Shown: piece by piece, positions 12,560 through 23,435 of the stretch
Layout of the letters: each line of letters starts with the position of its first letter
How positions within the stretch are numbered: position 1 is the first letter of the stretch
Notes under the pieces: model-generated
What the model was told of the DNA's origin: nothing
Seen by the model: the letters and a program-made list of their open reading frames with translations, nothing else
Database searches by the model: none
Position numbers and translations under genes: made by a program
Source of the DNA: Trichosphaerium sp. ATCC 40318
Taxonomy: Eukaryota > Discosea > Flabellinia > Trichosidae
Length of the DNA stretch: 64,000 bases
Assembly (NCBI GenBank): GCA_038496445.1
Contig: JALMLS010000194.1
Span: 1 to 64,000, forward strand
Direction of reading: 5' to 3'

Positions 12560-13598
12560 ATGCCTTCATCTACTTTCTACGCGTTTTTATTGCTATTGGC
12601 AGTATGTACCTGTGTCATAAATGCTCAAGGGGATTGTTTTTATCATTGCCCGAAAGGAAAGCTAAAACTCAATGCTAAGTAATTCTAACAGCGAATAGGC
12701 AGCGTTAAGATGGTAAATACAAAACACACGCCCACAGCCAATGGATGTGGTGCAATGGGCATACAAGTACGTAAGCGCATCATTTTTAGCGTCTAGATGA
12801 TGTTTTAAGCGTTGTTTATTGATAATCAAGTAAAGTAGCATTAAAGAGCGCTGATTCCCTTCTAGGTATCATCCAAGTTCGATTTTACAAGCTGTTGCAA
12901 CCGTCATGATTATTGTTACGATACATGCAGAAAAGACAAAAAAAAGTGTGATGACGCATTCCACGTACGCTAAGAGATGCAGTGGTTATTTTTTTGTGCT
13001 TCAATCGCGTTTCATGTGCTATTTGAACAAAAAACCGCTCAAAACTGATCAAACAACGCATGAAATCGAATTAAATGCTTCTTTATTGTCTTTCTTGTCT
13101 AACTTCTTTTTTTTCTGTAGCAATGCATGCAAACGCACTGTAGAAAACAATACAAAGCGACTCTCAACATAAATGAATGTTTGGGAATGGTACGAAGTCG
13201 CTTTTTAAACCTCAGCGTCCGTTTTCACAAAAAGTGACGATTTCTCTTTTTTTCAAAAAAACAATTTTTTATGGTGTTCCTACGTACTCCAAGGCCCAAA
13301 GGACTTTGTATTACTATAAAACAACTATTTATAAATCTATTCCATACATTACTGGATTTGTTTGACGGTCATGAGAGGAGATAGGCTTTTTTTACTTTTT
13401 TCTTTTTTTATTCTTATTTTTTTTTTTCTTTAGGCCAAAACGTACTACAGTGGTACTCTCATTTTCGGATGTACTCCATTCTTGGAAAGTCAACAAAACG
13501 CTTGCACGTGTGTTAAGAAAAAGCCAAAAGATTATGATGCTAAACAAGCTGCAAAGAAATCAAAAAAAGCGAAAGACAAGCCAAAGTACGAGCTTTAA
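12560..13598 (+). CDS. Secreted phospholipase A2, group XII-like
   Basis: Starts MPSSTFYAFLLLLAVCTCV (signal peptide), then DCFYHCPKGK. Later exons give NGCGAMG, then FTSCCNRHDYCYDTC (about 12867-12923) with the sPLA2 catalytic C-C-x-x-H-D-x-C-Y-x-x-C. KCDDAFH, QCMQTHCRKQYKA and a Cys-containing last exon follow, ending in a lysine-rich tail (TAA 13596). The order Cys-rich start, N-G-C-G calcium-loop region, CCNxHD helix, C-D-x-x-F, C-x-x-x-x-C matches group XII phospholipase A2 (PF06951). It should hydrolyse the sn-2 ester of phospholipids outside the cell, using Ca2+ and the His-Asp pair. One intron near 12678-12701 would be only about 24 bp, so that junction is the least certain. Confidence 0.78.
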
Positions 13599-14088
13599 AA
13601 AAAAAATAATAAACATTCCATTCTCGTACATACCTTCAAGCTTGTTTTCAATGTGTATAGCTTTTGCTAGAAGACTTTCTTTGTCATCATGAAACCACTT
13701 AACCAAACCACAACATTCAACTTTACAGCAATACTATTGCTTGAATACTAAAACGCCTTGCTTGTACTGACCTTGAAGCACTTCTTCCTCGCTGTATGTC
13801 CAAATATCTCTATGTATCGTGTATTTACCATCAAGCCTCGTTCTTATAGTTATTCACAAATAGAGTCTCTCACCTCTCTTCTTTTCTCCTAAAACTCACC
13901 TTCGCTTTTATTGTTGTTGTACCATCCTTCCCATGTTCTAATGTCATTTGTTATCATGCCTTCTCTACGTGATTTAATGTATTTAAACTCTTCCATGTCA
14001 TGTATTACATATTTTGATGTTAATTAGACGCCACAATAATGCTGTAGCTACACATTTGATACTAACTAAAGGGAGGTTTATTGAACGT
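13599..14088. other. Intergenic, no gene seen
   Basis: Spacer between the convergent 3' ends of the phospholipase gene and RCC1-SAM copy 3. No supported coding frame. Confidence 0.4.
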
Positions 14089-15074
14089 TTACAATTGTTT
14101 GTCTTGGTACTCAATAAAGTCAAGACGCTCAAGTACAGTTAATCCAAGTCTTTTCATAACCTTTCCTGTGACATCGTTCAAGTCAACGCACATACGATTC
14201 AGTTTGGATCCAAATTTTTGTGCTCTTGATTTGTCAAACCCTGCTGATATCAAAGTACTCACCCACTCAATTTTTTCACTTGATTGTACGGTTCTTTCAG
14301 ACGGTTTCGGCTTCTAACAGAAGTGAGTATAATCAATAAAAAACGGTAGCTTGTACATTCACTTTAGCAACATCTGAATGAGTTGTAACAAATGGTGTAC
14401 TAGATAAGTTGATGGTATTCTAAAAACCAGTTAATTAATACAAAATAAACATTTTTTATATTGATGTACCTTGTTGTCAATTACGGAAATATTTGGTTTA
14501 TTTATCCATGAATTTTGAGGCATTGCTGCTCTTGGATCATTTTGTATGTTGTCAGAACGAGTATCATCATTTGGTTGGTCATACTTCTTTATCACTATTA
14601 GCTACACTATTTGATTAGAACATACCTTATTGTAGTCTTTATGGCTTTGACTTATGTTGAGGAAGTTGTTGTCTTTATTTTGGTGTATTTTAAAGGCTTC
14701 AAGGGCATCTTGAATGATATCAAGGTGATCAGGAGCATCTCCAAACTTGGTGTAATCACGATTGGGATCAACCACAGCTTTTGACAAGTACTTATCTTTT
14801 CGGTCTTCTTTTACCTCTGCATTTATTGCTTTCACAGCATCATCGTTTTTATCTTTTGCGATTACTTTATTGGCTGGTTTAAAGTGCTTGTAGATTGTGA
14901 GACAAAAAGAAAGACAAATAAGATTTCAAAGTACCTTTTCATAATTGGTGAATGTTAACTTTTGTCGTGTTGATTGACCATAATTGTTATTTCCACCTGT
15001 GACCAACTGAAAGTCATGAGATATTGCCAAGTAATGATATGCTTTATTGGCAAACTCAAGATATTTTCCAGGTC
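14089..15074 (-). pseudogene. RCC1-SAM family, copy 3 (5'-truncated fragment)
   Basis: Only the last part of exon 1 (15074-14935, blade 7 with variable pair AY) is present. Homology to other copies stops abruptly at 15074 inside the GKYLEFANK codons. The remaining exons are intact: 14886-14626 (linker, AINAEVKEDRKDKYLSKAV), 14583-14470 (SWINKPNISV), 14419-14363 and 14313-14089 (SAM-like, MCVDLNDVTGKVMKRLGL, ending QDKQL). The SAM exon belongs to the same subtype as copy 5 and is unlike copies 1, 2, 4, 6-9, while the linker exon is of the copy 1/2/4/8/9 type. The fragment lacks six blades and a start codon. Confidence 0.75.
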
Positions 15075-15293
15075 AGGATAGGGTTCGCACGTGAGCGATA
15101 ATCTAGATACGAATAGAGTTTTGAATTTGTAAAACACAGTTTCAACCTCAAATAATACATCCTTGACGCTCACTGCTTCAAGTGTAGTGACTAAGCTAAG
15201 TCACTATTACGGTTGAACTTATTCAGTTTGTAGTTAAGCATCAAACTTGTAATTGACATATAAAGAACGTTTAATCGCCTGTGAGGTTGAATA

Positions 15294-18260
15294 ATGGCAC
15301 ATAAGGTGCTTTTAATAGTATATTTATTTTCTATGGCTCTGTGTGTACTGTGTGACTGCGCACCCTATATACACAATGTTACAGGAACCCCGTTTAGGTA
15401 CGCGCAATACAAAAAGATTAATCCGAATCAAAACTTCGCTTTTGCTCGCAATGCACTTCTATGCGCCATTTTTACTGCTATTGAGTATTTATAATCACTT
15501 TAAAGAAAGTTTTCACAAAGTGTTGTTTACGCTAACAGAAGTAATTCTTTGTTAAACCATCTGTACACTAAAAAAACACCATCATCACGCGTTGTAGACG
15601 TTTTTGATTGGAAAACAAGTTTTAGAGAGAAAAAGAATTTGAACTCGTCTTTTGTTTGCTATCGCTTTCTTACGTTTTATTAGGTGCGACAGCGTAATTG
15701 AAAATCAATTAATCGTCTTCCTTCCCGAAAATGAAACGCAAGCATCAATACAATCGTACGACCTTTTAATTACAAACAAACAACACCTAGAATACTGTAC
15801 AGCTCGAAATCAGCAAAGATTAGACGGTTGTCTATTACCTATTTACTTTTTTGTTCGTCGTTGGCTTACAGCAGCTTAGCTCGATTGAAAAGCAATTTCA
15901 ACAGCTAGATATCTTGGATTTCGTTGGTGGCGCATCGTGCAAGGCATCTGTTGTGTTGTTCGGGTGTCAAAGTGCTTTTAAAACATGCAATGATTCGTTT
16001 CGTGAAGGTTTTTCTCTACCTTGTCGAGATGCCTGTGATGATATTGCTCTTCAGTGCTCTCCATTCTTATCGCTTGGAGATGTGGATTTACCAGATTGTG
16101 ATGTGGTGTCTCAGGAATGCAATGGCACCACAACCAATAATGCTACAGGTGACTGAAGCCTATTTTTGTGTCATTTTTTTCTCGCGGTTTAATTTCTTCC
16201 AAACACCATGCCTACTCATGCTTAATACTGTAGTGGGCGCTTTGACTTGCTTCCCTCCACGTTTATTACCGGACGTAGAGTCAACAGAATACCTATATAG
16301 TATGTTCCTTACTTCCAAAGAAAGCTACTTGGAAGCAAAAATAATATTTTGTTTAGATGAAGGACCTTGTTATTCTTGTCCTCCTACAGCGTTCTCAGAC
16401 CGATCACAGAATATAATAAATATATTCACTGCAATTGTAAGTGGGTTAGGGTCTTTATTAGCGTTAGGAAGCTTCTTGATGTTCATAGGAAGTCCGAAGT
16501 AAGTACCATCAATAGATCGCTTTTTCATGCTAACTTTTTTTTTTTCCGGTTTCGGAAATTCCAAACTCAGTTCTTTCCAATCATCACAGCAGATGCTTTC
16601 GCTACAGGAGTCTGCTTATTTGTATCTATACTATCACCAAACTTTTTTATTTGTGAAAACAAAGCGAGGTTAGCTCATACATGGCATGCTCCATGTACAA
16701 TTCAAGGTGAGTTAAAATATTTTAAAACAGTAGCAATTTCTGATCCCAAAAAATAGGTGTTTTTGTTATATTTGCTGCACATCAACTTATTATTACGTGG
16801 TCAGTAATGGCTACAAATCTTGGCTATATAACTTTCCGTGGTACCAAGCTTGTGAGTGGTAAATTTCCGTTACATTATAGAATTGTACGTTTTACTCTGT
16901 CCATCGCCTCTACAGAGAGTAATGGGTCTTTAGATTGTTTATTGTATACTTTGGGGTATACCAGGAATATTCACTTTCATTGCTTTGGTAGGCGGATATA
17001 TTGAGGCAGTTCCTGGACTACCCTTTTGTTTCAGTACGTGATAAACTTATTCTTATTTTTTTTTCTTTTTTTCAGCAAGCGATGAAAAAATGTTTACTGT
17101 CACGTGATTTTGTTTTACTATCTGTGATACCGAAAATGAACACATAGATATTATGCTTGAAACATTTACGTTACAGCTAGTACCTACAATAGCACTATGC
17201 TGCCAAACAAAACCAGATTGTCGTTCAGTTTTCTTATTTTGTTTTAAGTTACAATTGGAGATGACTGGGCTCAATGGATATTTTACTTTGGATTACCGTT
17301 GATACCAGCTTCATTTGTAGGAGTTATTTCGCTTGTTTATATGCTCTATCATATCTACAAGGTACCATACAAAGTCAAAGTTTTATTGGAAAAAAATTAA
17401 CTTTGAATTTTAAAGCAAAGAAATTTGGCAGCTGACTCGAAGTCTAAAATGCAAACAAGAAATCTTATCATAGCACATCTTGTTTGTTATTTTTGCACGT
17501 TAATGTATATAGTAGGGTACACGCTACACGTTTTTTTTTCCACCAGTGGTTTTATGCCAATAGCTTTTTGATTAATTTTTTTTGTTTTTTAGGTTCAGGG
17601 CTTACACTGAGTCTCTATCGGGCTTTGGACTTAACAAGTTGGTAACATGTTTACAACAAAATACAGGTAACGTAGATAAATGTTTTACAGATGATTTCCT
17701 ATCCTTACCAGCTACGCTCCTGTTTGTCTTTTGTATTGGTGGTACGTTTTTTTATTTACTCATATTGGACTCAAACAAAAAGACTGGAACAATCCTCCTT
17801 CAGCAGTAGTTACTTTGCACTTTGGAAACAAGAAATTTACTTGCATCAAACGTCAGTTGATTTATCCAGTTTAATACTGGCGATAGTCATAGAACAACGC
17901 TTATTTTTTTTAAAGAAGTAAAACTTGTTCTTTTTTGACCACGTGGAGAATTTTCTATGAATACATTCTTTGCTCGCTTATTGTTCTTGATAATAATATT
18001 AACTGGGTTTAGGAAATGGTATTATTTTGTTCATAGCTTTTATGTTTGGCAGGTAATCAAAAAGAACAACTTGCTGCATTTTCCAACTTTTTTTTTTGTG
18101 ATGATATCACTTTTCACCTGTTTTTAGATCATATCGGCAATTGATCGCTAGTTATTTCTGTCCTATATGGAAAGCAGCTGGTGGAAGCACTCTTTTTACC
18201 TCATCAGAGAGTAGTACTACATCAGTTATAATGGGACAACAAGGCTCATTTCAACAATGA
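15294..18260 (+). CDS. Frizzled/Smoothened-like seven-transmembrane receptor
   Basis: About a dozen exons. Signal peptide MAHKVLLIVYLFSMALCVLC, then a Cys-rich ectodomain. The exon at 15872-16151 carries the Frizzled-type CRD C-terminal half: FGCQSAFKTC, LPCRDACDDIALQCSPFL, DLPDCDVVSQEC. Seven hydrophobic exons follow: IINIFTAIVSGLGSLLALG (TM1); ITADAFATGVCLFVSIL (TM2); GVFVIFAAHQLIITWSVMA (TM3); ILWGIPGIFTFIALVGGYI (TM4); WIFYFGLPLIPASFVGVISL (TM5); NLIIAHLVCYFCTLMYIVG (TM6); LPATLLFVFCIGG to GNGIILFIAFMFG (TM7). A short Ser/Thr/Gln tail ends at TGA 18258. Family: Fz/Smo-like receptors, as expanded in dictyostelids. The ligand is unknown. The junction between TM1 and TM2 near 16500-16570 is not resolved. 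Confidence 0.82.
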
Positions 18261-18485
18261 CGTACATCTTACCAACAAAGACTTTTTGTCACAAATGTCG
18301 GATTATCAAGCATCTAATAATAATCTTGATACTACTTTAAATAAACTATAGAATCGCTGTACAAAAATAAGTGGGTTGAAGTCCAAGGGCAGTAGCACCA
18401 AGCGAAGCATCGACAGTTTTTTTAGAAAAAAGTCAACGTTTTTTCTTTTCGCTTGAAATAAAACTCATCACGTTAATTAGCCGCC

Positions 18486-20585
18486 ATGACTACTGAACAG
18501 CTGCCTAAAGAGATTTTATCATCTATTCTTTCCGAATTGCCGCTTTGCGAGTTGAATAGAGTGTCGTTGGTTTGTAAGTACGTGATTTTGGTTTAATTAG
18601 ATAAATAACGGTATACAGACGCTGGTCAGACACGTTTAGTAATGAACGGCTTTGGAGGACCCAATTTCGTTCTAGGTGGATGCCACAAAGCGAAGATGTT
18701 CCAAAATCGCATAGACTAGCGTCTAAAACATGGAAAGAGGTAATACATGGCAAAAACAAGCGTTAAAACTCACAATATTACAAGACGTACATTAAACACC
18801 ATATAACGAGTACATGGGATTATATTGATACACGTATAAAGCTTGACGAAGTGCGTTTGGGCAAAATAATGAAATGACACACTTGGCGTTAACGTATATT
18901 TTTTTGAAGGTATGGAACGTTAGTTGGAGTCCAAACGGAGAATATCTTTGTGCTTCAGGCAAGTCTACAAATACCTGCTTTTTTTTTTTTAAAACCTTCT
19001 TCAACAATGACACGTACAGTGGTCGTTCCATAGGACCATGGATGATCTCCTCCAGCGACCACTATGTTGTCATGTTTGTTGAGGTTTTATTTCTTGAAAG
19101 GTACAAGACGTGTTAATTAGTGTTACAGGCGCACATGGTATAAGCTTGTTTAAACTAGAAAATGATGAACTAGTATCTTGGCTTGACCTGGTAGATGGTA
19201 GAAGTGCTGTATCTTCACATAAATGGTCTGAATGTAGTAATTACCTTGTCTATGCTATGAAAGTACGTCAAGCACATTTTTTTTTTGTCACGTGATTTAA
19301 TTTAACCAAACTACAGGACAATGAAGTATGTACTATTTGGTACATGAAAGAGGAAAAGTATGTTGGAACGTTTGATGCGTCACCTTTTGATATAATGCCG
19401 CAGTTTGTGACAATAGAAGATAGGCTCTATTTGCTTACAAGTAAGATTTTCTTGGTACCTTTTTTTTTTTTTTTTTTTTCTTCTTTTTGTTATGTCTTTC
19501 TTTCTGCCTTTCTCTTTATGCTATCTATCTTGTTTTTTACTCATGTTGTTTCAAAGATTGTATTCATAGACGTCAAGTAGTTTTTTCAATATATACTATC
19601 TCTAATGGTAACTTGTTACCTTACAAGGTGGATGACTTTGGGATGACAATTCATAAGATGATACCACAAAAGTATGTATCTGAAATATGGTATTATACAA
19701 TATCAGGTCTGATGGTAACCAATGATCAGAAATATCTTGGCACGTGACAGAATATAAGTCTTTCACGTTTTTTTCGTTTTATTCACAAAAATATCACGTG
19801 ACTTCAAGTTTTTTTGTACTAATTTGGTGGTGACGTTTAGTCGCTTCTTGTTTTGATGAGATAGGTGGTTCAGATTATAAGATAAGCATAGTTGTCTATG
19901 AAATAAGCATGCTCTTCTCAGAAGAAACGAATGTGCTTAATTTTGATAATGCTTATTTACATGTACACGCGCCAGGAGATATTGTTGGATTAGTATGTTC
20001 ACCTGATTCGAAATCTGTGCTAGTAACGTATGTCTGTACAACACTTTTTGCTGTATTTTTTTTTCTCCAATTTTGAAGCTCTTTCGTTCAATTTCTTTGT
20101 TTCTTTTGTCCTTATTTGTCAATTTAACCTCTTATTCAGTTTACGTGCTATTACTGAAGAAGGCAAACTTCTTGAGGATTTACATATAGTAGAAATGTCG
20201 TTAGAGGATGGATCAATGACGACTATTGTTAATACAAAATGTCTTCATGGTGGAGGAGCTGATGTGTTTTTCATTTTTCCTTCATACTCCAATGACGGTA
20301 ATTATATTCTATGTGGTGATAATCATGGGAAAGTGGGTATTTTCACTAGAGGTGGAATAAAGCTGGCTATAATGGAACACAGTAAGTAACAAAAAATGTT
20401 GTGTGGCTTGTTTTTTTTGTTTTCTAATTTTTTTCTTACAAGAAATGAAAAAGCTTGTAAACCAAATATCTTGGCACCCGATAAAAGAAATGTTTGCAAC
20501 TGGATGTGATGATTATACTGTAAAATTATGGAAACCAAAAGCATCCATCGCTCCTCAAAAAGTGCAAGAAACGGAAGAAAACTAA
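18486..20585 (+). CDS. F-box / WD40-repeat protein (left copy)
   Basis: Starts MTTEQLPKEILSSILSEL, an F-box (LPKEIL...LNRVSLVCK, continuing RWSDTFSNERLWR in exon 2). Later exons form WD40-like blades: VWNVSWSPNGEYLCASG (about 18910-18960), then GAHGISLF, DNEVCTIWYMKEEKYVGTF, GLVCSPDSKSVLV, and finally QISWHPIKEMFATGCDDYTV followed by KLW. Ends ETEEN-TAA at 20583. Such proteins serve as substrate receptors of SCF ubiquitin ligases, with the F-box binding Skp1 and the propeller binding substrate; the substrate is unknown. The 3' two-thirds of the gene recurs, inverted and nearly identical, at 62364-64000. Confidence 0.75.
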
Positions 20586-22706
20586 TGATTTGATGTCATA
20601 TATGAAGTAAAAAAAAAAAAAAAGCTGTTCTGTGTTTGTCATTCGATTATAAACCTTGTAGTAAAAATATAGTACTAGCTGTATCAAGTTGGTGGCATTC
20701 TGTAAGAAATAGCGAGTTGTCACATCTACCAATCAACAAATCTAACTAACGACAGAAGCTTTCATCAATTGATAATGGAACAATATTTTCTACATTGAAA
20801 TTGTTTGTTAACTGTTTTGATAATACGATTGATTTGCTTGTACTTAGCGAATTTATTGAAAAGGTTTTTGTGTACAATACAAGTATTCTGACTAATTTGC
20901 TATGCTAATTCATCAAAAGGTGTAAATTCTCAGGCCTTCATTAACAATGATGTTCTGTTTATAGCATTTTGTTTTCCTTTGCTTTTATGACTTTGATACG
21001 CTCAATCACATTGAATCCAAGCTCTTCTAACACTTCAGGAATGATTTCTCTTTTCTTGATGGCTGCTTTGTTCATCAACGATCCAAGTTCTTGTGCTCTT
21101 TTACTTGAAATACCCAACCTCAACAATGTTGATTTCCAATCATATTTGGGAGTAGCGATTGATTGATTATCTTGAGGTGGACAGAACTCCGACTAAACGA
21201 ACAAAATTAAATGTGAAGAAAATAAAATTAAAACAAGACACCTTTGTGTGAGCGACTGAAACATGAGGCTTGTCATTCCATGATTGTTCAGATAAAAGTG
21301 ATGTGTCTACATCAAGTGGCAAGCGAGGATTGTTAACCTAAAATACCATGTGAGATACGTATTGCTTATTTTCTGATACTTACATTGTTGATGTATTCAT
21401 CTCGATTTTGGTGTATTTTAAAGGCTTCAAGGGCATCTTGAATGATATCAAGGTGATCAGGATCATCTCCAAACTTGGTGTAATCACGATTGGGATCAAC
21501 CACAGCTTTTGACAAGTACTTATCTTTTCTGTCTTCTTTTAACTCTGCATTCATTGCTTTCACAGCATCATCGTTTTTATCTTTTGCGATTACTTTATTG
21601 GCTGGTTTAAAGTGCTTGTAGATTGTGAGACAAAAAGAAAGACAAATAAGATTTCAAAGTACCTTTTCATAATTGGTGAATGTTAACTTTTGTGGTGTTG
21701 ATTCACCACAATGATCTCCACCTGTGACCAACTGAAAGTCATGAGATATTGCCAAGGAATGACATCGTTTATTGGCAAACTCAAGATATTTTCCAGGTAA
21801 TTTTAATGGTTTGTTTGATGAGAACGAATCAATCCATTTTCCTTCACCCCAACCAAACAAACAACCTTCATCATCAATCGCAAATGATGTATACACACCA
21901 GCATGTACAGATTTGATGTTATTGAGTCCTTTGATGATACCCTGGCCATAATCGTCATCAATACCCAACCCAAGACGCCCATCCTCGTTGTATCCAAAAG
22001 AAAATACTTGTCCTGACTTGAGGAGAACAAGTACATGACTAAAACCAATGGCAATATCAGTGGCATCATCAATACTTGGAACACGTGAAATTGTCTTTGG
22101 ATTCAAGAATAACGATTTATCTCTTGCTTCATCTCTTGTTTTTCCCCAAAGAAAGACATGACCTGTTGATGTCATTGCTCCACTTACATAACAATTAGTT
22201 TGAATTTTTTGAACATTTTGAAGATTTGAAATAACCGCTGGTGATGAAACTTTCGAATTGTCGAATGAATGACCCAATCCTTGATTTATGTTGTCTCCCC
22301 AAGAGTACACATGACCTGATTTTGATAATGCCATACTCACATAAAAGGCAGAGACTTTCGTGATATTGTTGAGATTTGGAACACGTGTTGGTGACGAAAC
22401 AGGTGACGCAAAGTCACCCAGACCCAATGCGCCACCTGAATTATATCCCCATGCATACACAATACCGTTTGAATCAACTGCAAGGCTATGTTCGCATCCA
22501 GCAGCAATACAGACGATATTTATGACTGATTTTATTGGTCTTGCGATAGAACTCGAGAATTCGTCTGTGTTACCCAATTGGCGCTCACTGTTTTGTCCCC
22601 ACGTGTAAACAAAGCCATCGTCTGCGATTACCATTGAATGTTCGCCACCAGTGGCCAAACGGTTAACATATTGTAAATTAACCGACGAAGATTGTGGCTC
22701 TGCCAT
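18960..22706. repeat. Left arm of an inverted segmental duplication
   Basis: Most of the WD40 gene, its 370-bp 3' spacer and RCC1-SAM copy 4 match the reverse complement of about 60243-64000 almost base for base, including the spacer. Homology at the inner end fades at the copy 4 start codon. The outer end lies beyond the window in the right arm. Confidence 0.85.
20959..22706 (-). CDS. RCC1-SAM family protein, copy 4
   Basis: Exons 22706-21663, 21614-21384, 21337-21242 and 20959-21192 sum to 1605 nt (534 residues), all in phase. Architecture: RCC1 propeller residues about 1-348, linker (KAMNAELKEDRKDK), one SWNDKPHVSV exon, SAM-like exon ending KENKML. Variable pairs by blade are GE, CE, FY, CY, FS, VY and RC. 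The tract from blade 3 to the start of the blade 4 loop (KVSAFYVSM ... TNCYVSGAM, including the odd P-A-V-I-S-N) is identical to copy 5 and to no other copy. One codon is missing in the last loop (GGDHCGES against GGDNYCGES), again at a variable position. It lies tail to tail with the WD40 gene. Confidence 0.88.
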
Positions 22707-22908
22707 AAACGTGTATGTTAGTAATACTACAACAATTGGGCAGTAAGTACTTTAGTTGACGCGATCAAATAGTGCGCTCCGCGGCGTTTATTTCGTAAAA
22801 CAGAATTGCGAACCAAACATGTGACGACCTTATTGTTCCATGACCAAACGTCATATTTAAACCAATCGTCTCTTGGATTTCTCAAAAATTGCCCTTGCTT
22901 CGTTTGAA

Positions 22909-23270
22909 ATGTTCCTATGTGCTGCGTTTATCCTTTACAATGACAAAATTAGCTCACCAAACGCTATAGGTGAAGAATTTGCTAATTACGTGGTTGACGT
23001 ATTGAATTCAAGGCGTTGATATTGGTACTACTCTACTGGACAGGTTCAAGAAAAACATTTTTGGAGATGGTAGAGCAACTCGTAGTGTTGATGTTATAGT
23101 CGTAAACAAAACAGCTCAAAAACTCCGTCTAGTTAAAGCACCTCAACCAAAAGACAGCTCGGATGGTTCAGGTACGTAGAAAAAAGAAAAAAAACACTCA
23201 CATAAACACGTGATCATTAATCTTATTGGTAAAAATAGCTGCATGCTTTTTTACAACATCAAGTATCTGA
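22909..23270 (+). CDS. Small unrecognised protein, three exons
   Basis: Not recognised. ATG at 22909 opens MFLCAAFILYNDKISSPNAI. A 43-bp intron (GTGAAG...TTCAAG) joins in phase to a compact exon GVDIGTTLLDRF ... RSVDVIVVNKTAQKLRLV (about 23029-23172), ending APQPKDSSDGS. A GTACGT intron then leads to a short last exon with TGA at 23268. The beta-strand-like stretch DVIVVNKTAQKLRLV is reminiscent of small single-domain beta proteins, but I cannot name a family. It is divergent from RCC1-SAM copy 4 (202 bp between starts). Confidence 0.4.
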
Positions 23271-23435
23271 TACTGTTATAGTGAAAGAATAAACAAAAAT
23301 AGCATGCTCAGGAAGAACCACAGAAAATTTAAATTAAAATTCTGTCTTAGGCTTTAATAATTTTAACCCATTCCACATGCATAACAAGGCCGCATAAATA
23401 GTGTGTTAGTATACTTGTACAATTTTTGAAATAAC

